Both the position numbers and the translations under genes were made by a program. Shown here piece after piece: positions 22,284-29,879 of a stretch of 64,000 nucleotides of DNA; positions within the stretch are counted from its first letter, which is position 1, and each line of letters starts with the position of its first letter. Under the pieces are notes generated by a model. That model worked only from the letters and a program-made list of their open reading frames with translations. It was not told the DNA's origin and ran no database searches. Origin of the DNA: Streptomyces sp. SLBN-31 (GTDB lineage: Bacteria > Actinomycetota > Actinomycetes > Streptomycetales > Streptomycetaceae); assembly GCF_006715395.1 (NCBI RefSeq), contig NZ_VFNC01000002.1, positions 1,488,001 to 1,552,000 on the forward strand, given 5' to 3'.

Positions 22284-23615
22284 CTAAACGAAGTTCCGTG
22301 TGGGTGACGGGGCCACCGCATCGGCCACCGCGTCCGCCAAGGGAGCGACCTCTTGCGGAGCCAGGGTCGAGATCGTGATGCGGATGCCCTGTGGGGCGTT
22401 CAGGCGGAAGCGGGCGCCCGGGGCCACCGCCCAGCCCGCGTGCAGGAGACGGGCGACGGCTCCCGTCTCGTCGGGGACCGGGATCCAGACGTTCATGCCG
22501 CTGCGGCCGTGTGCCTCGACGCCGCGGTCCGCCAGCGCCTCGATCAGCAGGTCGCGCCGTTCGCGGTACGCCGCCGCCACGGCCCCGGTGTCGAGCGTGT
22601 CGTCGCTCCACAGTCCGACCACGGCGCGCTGGGTGATGCGGCTGACCCAGCCGGGGCCGAGGCGGTGGCGGCCCGTGACCCGGTCGACCGTGGTGGCGTC
22701 GCCGGTGAGGACGGCCACTCGGAGGTCGGGGCCGTAGGCCTTGGCGACCGAGCGGACGAAGGCCCAGTGGCGGGTGACGCCGGCGAGGGGGTGGAGGGGG
22801 AGGTCGACGATGCCGTGGCCGTGGTCGTCCTCGATCAGGAGGGCCTCCGGGTGGTCGCGCAGCACCGCGCGCAGGGCACGCGCGCGCGTGGCGGTCACCG
22901 CGGCGCCGGTCGGGTTCTGGGCGCGGTCCGTGACGACGAGCGCGCGAGCGCCGGCATCGAGGGCGCGCCGGACGTCGGCGGGGCGCGGGCCCTCGTCGTC
23001 CACACCTACCGGGGCCGTGCGCAGGCCGAGGGCCGGGACCAGGTCGAGCAGGCTGCCCCAGCCCGGGTCCTCCACGGCGACCGTGTCGCCGGGCTTGAGG
23101 TGGGCGGCGAGGACCCGCTCGATGGCGTCCAGCGAGCCGGAGAGCACGGCGAGCGGACCTTCCGGCACGCCGTCGGCGTCGAGCCGGGACCGTGCGATCC
23201 TCGCCAGCTCGGGGTCGACCAGGGCCTCCCCGTACAGCACGGGCCGCCGGTCGTGCTGTTCGGCCGCCGCCGCGAAGGCCTTGCCCAGCGGTGGCAGCAG
23301 CGCCGGATCCGGGTTGCCGTTCGCCACGTCCCGCACTCCCTCGGGCACGTCCATCCGTACGTACTCGCGGCCCGTAGTGGCCGGCTTGGAGCGCACCCTG
23401 CTGCCCCGGCGTCCGGCGGTCTCGATCACCCCGCGCTCACGAAGGATGCGATAGGCGGCCGCGACCGTGTTGGGGTTCACCCCCAGCTCGACCGCCAACT
23501 CCCGCATGGGAGGCAGCAGTCGACCCGGCTCCAGCTCGCCCGAGCCCACCGCGCGCTCGACGCTGGCCGCGATCTCTGCTGCGCCCCGACCCTCGATCCG
23601 ATATCCTCCTAGCAC
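22284..23615 (-). CDS. MocR-type regulator: GntR winged HTH fused to a PLP aminotransferase domain
   Basis: A 443-residue chimera. Residues 1-75 form a GntR wHTH (GSGELEPGRLLPPMRELAVE, then LGVNPNTVAAAYRILRERGV). Residues 90-443 form a fold-type-I aminotransferase domain with the PLP-binding Lys in RSVAKAYGPDLRVAV. MocR proteins sense PLP or amino-acid/PLP adducts and regulate vitamin-B6 genes or transporters. It is divergent from a PPOX-fold gene followed by a PaiB-like gene, fitting a B6-linked or polyamine-linked regulon. A perfect palindrome TGCACTAGTGCA lies between. The GTG at 23615 lacks a ribosome site upstream, so the mRNA may be leaderless. Confidence 0.9.
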   Translation of the reverse strand: MLGGYRIEGRGAAEIAASVERAVGSGELEPGRLLPPMRELAVELGVNPNTVAAAYRILRERGVIETAGRRGSRVRSKPATTGREYVRMDVPEGVRDVANGNPDPALLPPLGKAFAAAAEQHDRRPVLYGEALVDPELARIARSRLDADGVPEGPLAVLSGSLDAIERVLAAHLKPGDTVAVEDPGWGSLLDLVPALGLRTAPVGVDDEGPRPADVRRALDAGARALVVTDRAQNPTGAAVTATRARALRAVLRDHPEALLIEDDHGHGIVDLPLHPLAGVTRHWAFVRSVAKAYGPDLRVAVLTGDATTVDRVTGRHRLGPGWVSRITQRAVVGLWSDDTLDTGAVAAAYRERRDLLIEALADRGVEAHGRSGMNVWIPVPDETGAVARLLHAGWAVAPGARFRLNAPQGIRITISTLAPQEVAPLADAVADAVAPSPTRNFV

Positions 23616-23626
23616 AAACCAGATTA

Positions 23627-23638
23627 TGCACTAGTGCA
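23627..23638. promoter_or_regulatory. Perfect 12-bp palindrome TGCACTAGTGCA, candidate MocR operator
   Basis: It lies 12 bp upstream of the MocR start and 36 bp before the divergent PPOX start, flanked by AT-rich bases in an otherwise GC-rich region. Its position suits control of both genes. Confidence 0.65.
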
Positions 23639-23674
23639 ATACGCTCAGCAAGTCGAGGAATCACGGAGACCGCC

Positions 23675-24358
23675 ATGCAGGGGACCGCCCAGCCGACATC
23701 GCAGGCCACCGCCTACACGCCGACCGACCGCACCGTCCCCACCCGTTCCGCGGAACGGGCGTCGTACGACAAGGAGCTGGTGCACGCGATACTCGACGAG
23801 GGGTACGTGTGCCATCTGGGCTTCGTGCGGGACGGGGCACCGGTGGTGCTGCCCACCCTGTACGGACGGGTCGGCGACCGGCTGTACGTGCACGGCTCCA
23901 CCGGGTCGCGCCCGCTGCGGATGACCGGCCAGGCCGACCCCGGCCTGCCGGTGTGCCTGACGGTCACGCACGTGGACGCGCTGATCCTGGCCCGTTCGGC
24001 CTTCCACCACTCGATCAACTACCGGTCGGTCGTGGTGCACGGGATCGCCCACGACGTGACCGACCCCGAGGAGAAGCGGGCGGCGCTGGACGCGCTGGTC
24101 GACCACGTCGTCCCCGGGCGGGCGGCGGACTCCCGGCCCGCGAACAAGAAGGAGCTGGCCGCGACCGCCGTGATCCGGCTCGACCTGGACGAGGTCTCCG
24201 CCAAGCTCCGCACCGGCGGTGTCAACGACGAGCCCGAGGACCTGTCCCTCCCCCACTGGGCCGGCGTCGTCCCGCTGCGCAAGGGGTACGAGACCCCCGT
24301 CGCCGACGACGAACTGACTCCCGGCATCGGCCTCCCCGACTACCTGGCGGTGCCGTGA
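23675..24358 (+). CDS. PPOX-fold flavin-binding protein
   Basis: A 227-residue protein of the pyridoxamine-phosphate-oxidase-like/FMN-binding split-barrel superfamily. Core blocks: ILDEGYVCHLGFVRDGAPVV, LPTLYGRVGDRLYVHGSTGS, then ALILARSAFHHSINYRSVVV and the basic ADSRPANKKELAATAVIRLD. This is the nitroimidazole-resistance-like/flavin-nucleotide-binding subgroup, commonly placed beside MocR genes. The function is probably reduction or detoxification using FMN. It overlaps the next gene by one base (TGATG), so the two are translated together. Confidence 0.88.
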   Translation: MQGTAQPTSQATAYTPTDRTVPTRSAERASYDKELVHAILDEGYVCHLGFVRDGAPVVLPTLYGRVGDRLYVHGSTGSRPLRMTGQADPGLPVCLTVTHVDALILARSAFHHSINYRSVVVHGIAHDVTDPEEKRAALDALVDHVVPGRAADSRPANKKELAATAVIRLDLDEVSAKLRTGGVNDEPEDLSLPHWAGVVPLRKGYETPVADDELTPGIGLPDYLAVP

Positions 24359-24987
24359 TGCTCATCCACCCCTGGGACGCGGCACACGACGACACCGAGT
24401 GGCAACGGTGGCTCGCTGGGCACGACTTCGGGCAGCTCGCCGTCAGCGGTCCTCCGGGCGAGGCGCCGTACGTCCAGCCGCTGCACTTCCTCTACGACGC
24501 CGAGCGCGCCGAGGTCCTCACCCATTTCGCCCGGCCCAACCCGCTGTGGCCCGCCCTGGAGGCCGGCCCCGAGGTGCTGCTGAGCGTGGTCGACGACTAC
24601 GTCTACGCGCCGGGGTACTGGCAGGTCGCACCCGGCGAGCCGACCGAGCACGGCACGCCGACGAGCTACTACGCGGCCGTACAGCTCCGCTGCCGCGCCC
24701 ATGTGGTGGACGACCCGGAGGAGAAGGCCGCCCTGCTCAACCGTCAGCTCGGGCATTTCCAGCCGGAGGGCGGCTCGGCGGAGGTGGCGGTGGGCGAGGT
24801 GCCGTACGGCAGGATGCTGTCCGGTCTGCGCGGGCTGCGGCTCGAAGTCGTCGACGTCCGGGCGAAGTTCAAGTACGCGGGCCGCAAGCCCGAGGTGCGG
24901 GAGCGGGTGCTGGCCGGGCTGGCCGAACGGGGCGGCCCGCGGGACGCCGCCGCGCGCGAGCATCTGCTGCGCCGGCACGGCGTGTGA
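24358..24987 (+). CDS. PaiB-like FMN-binding negative regulator
   Basis: A 209-residue protein matching the PaiB family: MLIHPWDAAHDDTEWQRWLA, then QPLHFLYDAERAEVLTHFAR and a WPALEAGPEVLLSVVDDYVY segment, ending in helices with RKPEVRERVLAGLAERGGPR. In Bacillus, PaiB with the acetyltransferase PaiA affects protease and sporulation genes, but a flavin-dependent enzyme role is plausible given the PPOX fold. The start is fixed by the TGATG overlap with the preceding PPOX gene. Two related split-barrel proteins in one operon opposite a MocR gene suggest one function, perhaps polyamine or B6 related. Confidence 0.87.
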   Translation: MLIHPWDAAHDDTEWQRWLAGHDFGQLAVSGPPGEAPYVQPLHFLYDAERAEVLTHFARPNPLWPALEAGPEVLLSVVDDYVYAPGYWQVAPGEPTEHGTPTSYYAAVQLRCRAHVVDDPEEKAALLNRQLGHFQPEGGSAEVAVGEVPYGRMLSGLRGLRLEVVDVRAKFKYAGRKPEVRERVLAGLAERGGPRDAAAREHLLRRHGV

Positions 24988-25015
24988 CACGAGGTGTGAC
25001 ACGGGGGTGTGACAC
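24982..25015 (+). repeat. Three copies of the palindrome GTGTGACAC at 12-13 bp spacing
   Basis: Copies lie at 24982-24990, 24994-25002 and 25007-25015. Each is a perfect 4-1-4 palindrome and the first contains the TGA of the PaiB-like gene. They may have arisen by slippage or act as clustered protein sites. Confidence 0.65.
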
Positions 25016-25043
25016 AAACAGCCGCGCCGGCGCAGAGCACTGA

Positions 25044-25076
25044 GGAGAGGGACCTCACGGGGGAGGGTCCCTCTCC
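25044..25076. terminator. Hairpin between convergent PaiB-like and EamA genes
   Basis: GGAGAGGGACC (25044-25054) pairs perfectly with 25066-25076 around an 11-base loop. It ends 4 bp before the minus-strand EamA stop and serves both directions. Confidence 0.75.
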
Positions 25077-25079
25077 GGC

Positions 25080-26000
25080 TCACCCCTGCGGCGCCTCCCG
25101 CGTCTCCGCGCGCGCCAGGCCCGCGACGGAGGCGAGCATCAGCCCGATGCCGGCCAGCGTGGCCGCGGTCAGCCGCTCGCCGAACACAGCGAAGCCGAGG
25201 ACGGTCGCGCCGACCGGCTCCAGCAGCATGATCACGGCGACCGTGGCGGACCGTACGACGGCGGCACCAGCGAAATAGAGGGTGTACGCGAGAGCCGTGG
25301 GGACGGTCGCAAGGTACGCGAACAGCAGCAGGAACGGGCCCGGTTCGACGATCCGCGGCAGCAGCCCGGCGGTCAGGGCGAGGGGCAGCAGCCACAGGGA
25401 CGCGCCCGTGAAGGTGGCCACGGCCGCCGCGGAGGCGTCCGTCACCCCTTCCCGTCGGGTGAGCAGCGTCATCGCGCACTGACCGGCGGCGGACAGCACG
25501 GCGAGCAGCACACCCCACGGCCGTACCGTCGCCCCCGCTCCCCCGAGGACGACGACGCCCAGCCCGAGCAGTGCCCCACCGACCGCGACCGCGCCACCGC
25601 GCCCGAGCCGCTCCGCCAGGACCAGTCGCGCGGCGAGCGCGACCAGGACGGGCCCGGTGCCCAGGGTGACGACGGTGGCCACGGCCAGCCCGGTGGCCGA
25701 GACGGCGGCGAAGTAGGCCGCCTGGAACACGGCGAGCCCCAGCCCGGTCGCGGCAGCCCGCGCGATCCGCCGGCCGAGCGGGTCCCGGCCGGCCGGGCCG
25801 GGTGTACGGCGCAGGGCGCGGACCGCGAGCAGCAGCAGGAGCCCGGCGGCGCAGCGCCAGAAGGACAGGGCGACGGGTCCCATGTCGCCGGTCCGTCGGA
25901 CCAGCGACGCGGCCGCACCCGCGGTGCCCCAGACGGCACCGGCGACGATGAGACAGCCAAGGCCTCGCCCTACGGGCAGGCCGGTAACAGCGTTCGACAC
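25080..26000 (-). CDS. EamA-family (DMT) membrane transporter
   Basis: A 306-residue exporter with ten predicted helices in two EamA domains. [20 protein letters not shown] opens the first and [20 protein letters not shown] the second; [20 protein letters not shown] is the conserved C-terminal motif with the family Glu/Pro. The substrate is unknown. It is the second of three EamA proteins within 6 kb; the next lies 189 bp upstream on the same strand. They differ in sequence and are not tandem copies of recent origin. Confidence 0.9.
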   Translation of the reverse strand: MSNAVTGLPVGRGLGCLIVAGAVWGTAGAAASLVRRTGDMGPVALSFWRCAAGLLLLLAVRALRRTPGPAGRDPLGRRIARAAATGLGLAVFQAAYFAAVSATGLAVATVVTLGTGPVLVALAARLVLAERLGRGGAVAVGGALLGLGVVVLGGAGATVRPWGVLLAVLSAAGQCAMTLLTRREGVTDASAAAVATFTGASLWLLPLALTAGLLPRIVEPGPFLLLFAYLATVPTALAYTLYFAGAAVVRSATVAVIMLLEPVGATVLGFAVFGERLTAATLAGIGLMLASVAGLARAETREAPQG

Positions 26001-26189
26001 GAGTCTCTCCGCAGCCGCGTGGCGGCGGCCCTCGGGCGGCGGCCACGCGGAAGTCGACGAATGAACGGACCTCGTCCGCGGGCAGCACCGTCAGCGCCCG
26101 GAGCATGCCGGGCGCGGTTGCTCGGAAGCCCGCCTCAGACGGCGGGCGGAGAGACGATGACGTGGATGGTCGAACGCACGGACCGGACC

Positions 26190-27200
26190 CTAGGCGGCGG
26201 TCTCACGGGCCGGCAACCCACTTTCCGCGCCGGCCTGTCCGCCGGCCACCGGCGCGCCCGAGCCCTTGCCCGGCGTCGACGACTGGGCGATGAACGCGCC
26301 CACCAGGACGACCGCGCCGCCGGCGATCTGCGGTGCGGACAGGTGCTCGCCGAGCAGCACCCAGGCCAGGACGGTGGCGATGACCGCTTCCAGGCAGGCC
26401 ACGACACCCGCGACCTGCGGGGAGAGTCGCCGCACCGACAGCACACCGGTGACGTAGGCGAGGACGGTCGCGACGAGGACGATCCAGGCCAGCAGCAGGC
26501 CGGCGGGGACCGGATCGCCGTCCATCCGCGCGGTGCCGGTCAGCACCGTCCAGTCCATGGTCCACGGGCGGGCCACCGCGGTCAGCACGACGGCGCCGAT
26601 CAGCAGGCCGTACGCGATGACGCCGAGCGGGTCCGGCGCGTCCTCGCCCGCGTCGCTGCCCTGGTCGGACAGGACGAAGTAGCCGACCTGGCAGCAGGCG
26701 GCACCGAGGGCGAGCAGCAGGCCGAGGGCGTCGAAGCCCAGGCCCGACCAGATCTCGACGACGCAGGCAAGGCCACCGACCGCGAGCACCACGCCGAGCG
26801 CGGCGGCGCGGGTCACCGGGCGCCGCTGGATGAACCGCACCCAGCCCAGCACGAGGCCGGGCGCGAGGTACTCGACGAGCAGCGCGACCCCGACGGGGAT
26901 GCGCGAGATCGCGGCGAAGTAGCAGGCCTGCACTCCGGCCACCGCCAGCAGTCCGAAGCCGGCGAGCAGGACGGGACGGCGGCGCAGCAGGGCGCGGTGG
27001 CGCACGGCGACCGGCAGCATCACCAGGGCGGCGCCGGCCACCCGCAGCCACACCACGTGCAGCGGGTCCAGCCCGGCCTCGATCAGCGGCTTGGCCGCGA
27101 CACCCGACCCGCCGAAGGCGACGGCGGACGCCAACGCCAGCCCGAGCCCGGCTCCCTTGCCGTGGCCGCCACGACTGCTCTCAGACCTGTGCACCGGCAC
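26190..27200 (-). CDS. EamA-family (DMT) membrane transporter
   Basis: A 336-residue protein with ten predicted helices. GLGLALASAVAFGGSGVAAK opens EamA domain 1, ALGLLLALGAACCQVGYFVL domain 2, and VVACLEAVIATVLAWVLLGE is the family end motif. A 30-residue hydrophilic Ser/Gly/Ala tail follows. An extended acidic loop (SDQGSDAGEDAPDP) separates two helices in domain 2. It lies upstream of another EamA gene on the same strand with a 189-bp gap in which I see no other gene. Substrate unknown. Confidence 0.9.
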   Translation of the reverse strand: MPVHRSESSRGGHGKGAGLGLALASAVAFGGSGVAAKPLIEAGLDPLHVVWLRVAGAALVMLPVAVRHRALLRRRPVLLAGFGLLAVAGVQACYFAAISRIPVGVALLVEYLAPGLVLGWVRFIQRRPVTRAAALGVVLAVGGLACVVEIWSGLGFDALGLLLALGAACCQVGYFVLSDQGSDAGEDAPDPLGVIAYGLLIGAVVLTAVARPWTMDWTVLTGTARMDGDPVPAGLLLAWIVLVATVLAYVTGVLSVRRLSPQVAGVVACLEAVIATVLAWVLLGEHLSAPQIAGGAVVLVGAFIAQSSTPGKGSGAPVAGGQAGAESGLPARETAA

Positions 27201-27299
27201 ATGATGACAGGCGACGACATGAGCGTCACCCCCGTTGACACCTGTCTCACCGGCTGGACGCGCGGCCGGGCCGCAAAGGCTCGCCCAGGCGCCCGGCCG

Positions 27300-27833
27300 T
27301 CACCTCGACTCGGCGGGCAACCGCTCGACGTGGGCGAGGACCTCGTGGCTGTCGATCCCGGCGCGGTCCAGGACCTCCACGGCGCGGGCCTGCCGGTCGA
27401 CGACGAGCGCGGCCAGCAGGTCGATACCGAGTGCGGCACCGTCACCCCGAGCGGCGGCGCGCTCGCGCGCGTACTCCATCGCGCCCGCGGCCAGCGGCGA
27501 CATCCCTTCCGCCGCCGTCACCACCGGGACGGCACCGGAGTCCTCGACCGAGCCCTGCCAGCGCAGCCCGTAGCCGATGCTGCGCTGCACCAGATAGCCG
27601 AGCAGCCGGGCGATGCCGGGGCCGTCGCCGAAGACGGCGCGCGCCTGGGGGTCGTACTCGAGCAGCGAGTGCAGCAGATGGGCGGTGTCGATCTGCCGGT
27701 CCCCGTCGCGCAGCGCCCGCCGGCGGGCACCCGTGACGACCGCGGCCAGCTCGTCACTGAGGCCGGCATCGTTGTCCGGGCGCGGCCCGGCGGACTGGTC
27801 GCCGACCTGCTGCCGGGGGATACGGGGTTGCAC
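27300..27833 (-). CDS. Clp repeat (N-terminal) domain protein
   Basis: A 177-residue protein with two Clp_N repeats: LSDELAAVVTGARRRALRDG, then DRQIDTAHLLHSLLEYDPQA, and a second set with MSPLAAGAMEYARERAAARG followed by LGIDLLAALVVDRQARAVEV. The AAA+ ATPase domains of ClpA/ClpC are absent and the length fits the stand-alone group found in actinobacteria. Such proteins may bind substrates or inhibit Clp adaptors. The start at 27833 is a GTG. It shares its strand with the EamA genes but is 99 bp upstream of them, with no sign of shared function. Confidence 0.85.
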   Translation of the reverse strand: MQPRIPRQQVGDQSAGPRPDNDAGLSDELAAVVTGARRRALRDGDRQIDTAHLLHSLLEYDPQARAVFGDGPGIARLLGYLVQRSIGYGLRWQGSVEDSGAVPVVTAAEGMSPLAAGAMEYARERAAARGDGAALGIDLLAALVVDRQARAVEVLDRAGIDSHEVLAHVERLPAESR

Positions 27834-28240
27834 ACCCTTACCCCATCAGCCTCTCCGCCTCCGGTCATCCCCGACGGGAAGCATTTCGGCGTCCCACACA
27901 GAGTGGACCCAGGGGGTCGAAATCTCCTCCTTACGGATGAGAATCAGGCCGAGTCGACCCGAGACGCGGTACGCCCTCCCCCGGGCACCCGGTACGTGTA
28001 CCGGGTGTACGCCCCGGACGACGCGCTGCCCGCCGACCTGTTCTGGGACGCCTGGCACTGCCACGGCGAGAGCGCCTTCCCGCGCGCCCGGGACGAGTTC
28101 GACGCGGCCGTGATCCGCCGGGTCGGCCGAACCCCGAGGACGGTCGCCTCCACAAGTCCTGACGGTTCATCAGTATTGAATGTTGCGACCTCTGCGGTTA
28201 CTTTCCGCGGCACCACAGCCCGATACGAAGAGGTGGTCGC
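27834..28240 (+). other. Gap containing a coding-like remnant with no usable stop
   Basis: Between about 27990 and 28150 the plus strand shows strong GC3 coding bias in one frame. It reads VYRVYAPDDALPADLFWDAW, then HCHGESAFPRARDEFDAAVI and RRVGRTPR. After that the bias ends and the frame runs into the promoter of the SRPBCC gene without a sensible stop. It looks like the 5' part or an internal piece of a decayed gene. I do not recognise the family. The last 90 bp before 28241 are AT-richer and contain a CTGA/TCAG inverted repeat. Confidence 0.35.
28159..28173. promoter_or_regulatory. Inverted repeat CTGACGGTTCATCAG, possible operator
   Basis: The arms CTGA and TCAG flank a 7-base centre 67 bp upstream of the SRPBCC start. 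The same word is, from memory, frequent before lipid-metabolism genes in Streptomyces, which would be consistent with a TetR-type lipid regulator; that link is inference. Confidence 0.4.
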
Positions 28241-28669
28241 ATGCCCGAAATCAGCGCGGAGGCACGGATCGAGGCGCCGGCCGAGAAGGTCTGGGCACAG
28301 CTCACGGACTGGCCCGCCTACGGCGAGTGGAACGCCACCCACACCAGCTTTCCGCAGGGCGGCCCGACCTCCCTCGAAGTGGGCGGGACCTTCCAGGAGA
28401 ACATGAAGCTGATGGGGTTCCCGGCCGAGGTCGAGTGGACCATCTCGGAGCTGGAACCGGCCCGGGTCCTCGCCATCACCGGCAAGGGCCCGATGGCCGT
28501 GAACGTGGCCACGCGCTACACCCTGACCCCCGACGGCGACGCCACGAAGGTGCGCATCGACGGGGAGTTCACGGGTGCCGCGGTCACGCTGATGGCGGGG
28601 AGGCTGAAGGACTCGGGTACGGCCGCCCTGAACGAGTCGCTGCGCAAGCTCGCCGGGCTGGTGTCCTGA
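28241..28669 (+). CDS. SRPBCC-family (START-like) protein
   Basis: A 142-residue helix-grip protein. It begins MPEISAEARIEAPAEKVWAQ and continues LTDWPAYGEWN, the classic SRPBCC start. The middle strands contain VEWTISELEPARVLAITGKG and it ends in a long helix (TAALNESLRKLAGLVS). Such proteins bind hydrophobic ligands or act as cyclases, aromatases or stress proteins. The full length is present. It has its own promoter region and a strong terminator (28684-28719), so it is monocistronic. Ligand unknown. Confidence 0.9.
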   Translation: MPEISAEARIEAPAEKVWAQLTDWPAYGEWNATHTSFPQGGPTSLEVGGTFQENMKLMGFPAEVEWTISELEPARVLAITGKGPMAVNVATRYTLTPDGDATKVRIDGEFTGAAVTLMAGRLKDSGTAALNESLRKLAGLVS

Positions 28670-28683
28670 CCCTGCGGACACGG

Positions 28684-28719
28684 GAAGGCGCCCCGCGGAG
28701 TGTTCCGCGGGGCGCCTTC
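28684..28719. terminator. Very strong hairpin between convergent SRPBCC and PadR genes
   Basis: A perfect 16-bp stem (GAAGGCGCCCCGCGGA and its complement) with a 4-base loop, 14 bp after the SRPBCC stop and 15 bp before the PadR stop on the other strand. Confidence 0.85.
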
Positions 28720-28734
28720 GTCGCCGTAGGACCC

Positions 28735-29373
28735 TCAGTCCTCGTCGGCGAGGATCAGGTACAGCTTCTTGCGGGCCTCGTTGATGACGGCCAGCGCCTT
28801 CTCGCGCTGCTCCTTGCTGCCGGTCTTCCAGACCTGGCCGAAGGCCTCCATCAGGCCGAAGCCGGCCTGCCGGATCTCACCGAGCGCCTCGAAGTCGATG
28901 CCGCGGGAGGCTTCCTCCCAGGGCGCGTCCGGGCCCTCGTCGGCCGCGGTGCGGCCGGACTCGGTGAGCGAGAAGAGCTTCTTGCCGCCCTCGCTCGCGC
29001 TGGCGATCAGACCCTCGTCCTCCAGCAGCTGGAGAGTGGGGTACACCGAGCCGGGACTGGGCTTCCACGCCCCGCCGCTGCGCTCGGCGATCTCCTGGAT
29101 CATCTCGTAGCCGTGCATCGGCCGGTCCTTGAGCAGGGCGAGGATCGATGCCCGTACGTCGCCGCGCCGCGCCCTCCCCCTCGGTCCGCCGCGTCCTCGC
29201 GGCCCCCAGGGGCCCGGGCCGAAGCCGGGTCCGCCGAAACCGAAGCCCGGGCCTCCCGGGCCGCCGGGGCCACCCGGCCCGAAGGGCCCGAAGGCACCAC
29301 GCCGACCCTCGAAACCACCCCGGCCACGAGAGCCCGGTCCACCGTGTCCACGCTCGAATCCATGGGAACGCAT
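28735..29373 (-). CDS. PadR-family transcriptional regulator with Gly/Pro-rich N-terminus
   Basis: A 212-residue regulator. Residues 1-70 are a low-complexity Gly/Pro/Phe region (repeats of GGPGGPG and FGGPGFGPGPW) followed by RGRGGPRGRARRGDVRASIL. The PadR winged HTH then runs LLKDRPMHGYEMIQEIAERS, WKPSPGSVYPTLQLLEDEGL, SLTESGR, and a helical dimer domain ends the protein. The ATG at 29373 is chosen because GGAG lies 8 bases upstream; a GTG at 29382 is also in frame. CGATATATCG at 29417-29426 is a palindromic candidate for its own operator. Glycine-rich tails are common in Streptomyces PadR proteins. Confidence 0.9.
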   Translation of the reverse strand: MRSHGFERGHGGPGSRGRGGFEGRRGAFGPFGPGGPGGPGGPGFGFGGPGFGPGPWGPRGRGGPRGRARRGDVRASILALLKDRPMHGYEMIQEIAERSGGAWKPSPGSVYPTLQLLEDEGLIASASEGGKKLFSLTESGRTAADEGPDAPWEEASRGIDFEALGEIRQAGFGLMEAFGQVWKTGSKEQREKALAVINEARKKLYLILADED

Positions 29374-29471
29374 CGCAATCACTCCATTCCATCGTTGATC
29401 TGTCGCGATGGGTCAACGATATATCGGAACCTGTCGCATGACAAGGCCCGAAAATCGGTGGTCAGTGGCGC

Positions 29472-29798
29472 CTAGACCCGGCTCGCCCAGCCGAAGGTGA
29501 AGAGACAGGCCCGGCGTCCCGCCTCCGGACCGCGCACGCCGCGAAGGAACACGACGACCAGAGCGGCGAGGAAGAGCAGAGCAAAGGCTCCGGCCACGAG
29601 GGCACCGGCGGCCGGCCCCACGGACAGGCCCGCGATCACGCTAGCCACGATGACCATGCCCAGGCCGAGGTGCGCGGCAGGCAGGTCGGCCCTGATCAGC
29701 TCGCGCAGCGTCCCGCGCATCGCCCGCATGTCGGAGTCGTACCGCTCTCGCGCCGCTTCCGGATCAGCGGCGGGGCCCTCGGGCCACCGTTCCGTCAT
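29472..29798 (-). CDS. Small two-helix membrane protein
   Basis: A 108-residue protein: a charged N-terminal 40 residues (TERWPEGPAADPEAARERYD, with a helix MRAMRGTLRELIRADLP), then two hydrophobic helices (LGLGMVIVASVIAGLSVGPA and LVAGAFALLFLAALVVVFLR) and a short basic tail. No catalytic motif or known domain is seen. It may be a membrane adaptor or stress protein. Its neighbours (PadR and a TPP enzyme) give no clear context. Confidence 0.7.
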   Translation of the reverse strand: MTERWPEGPAADPEAARERYDSDMRAMRGTLRELIRADLPAAHLGLGMVIVASVIAGLSVGPAAGALVAGAFALLFLAALVVVFLRGVRGPEAGRRACLFTFGWASRV

Positions 29799-29879
29799 GG
29801 TCCCCTCCTCCCCCTCGACGACCGGCCGCGAGCAGCCCGCCGCTCTCCGGACGCCACGTCACGCGGGCCCCTGCGGGCG

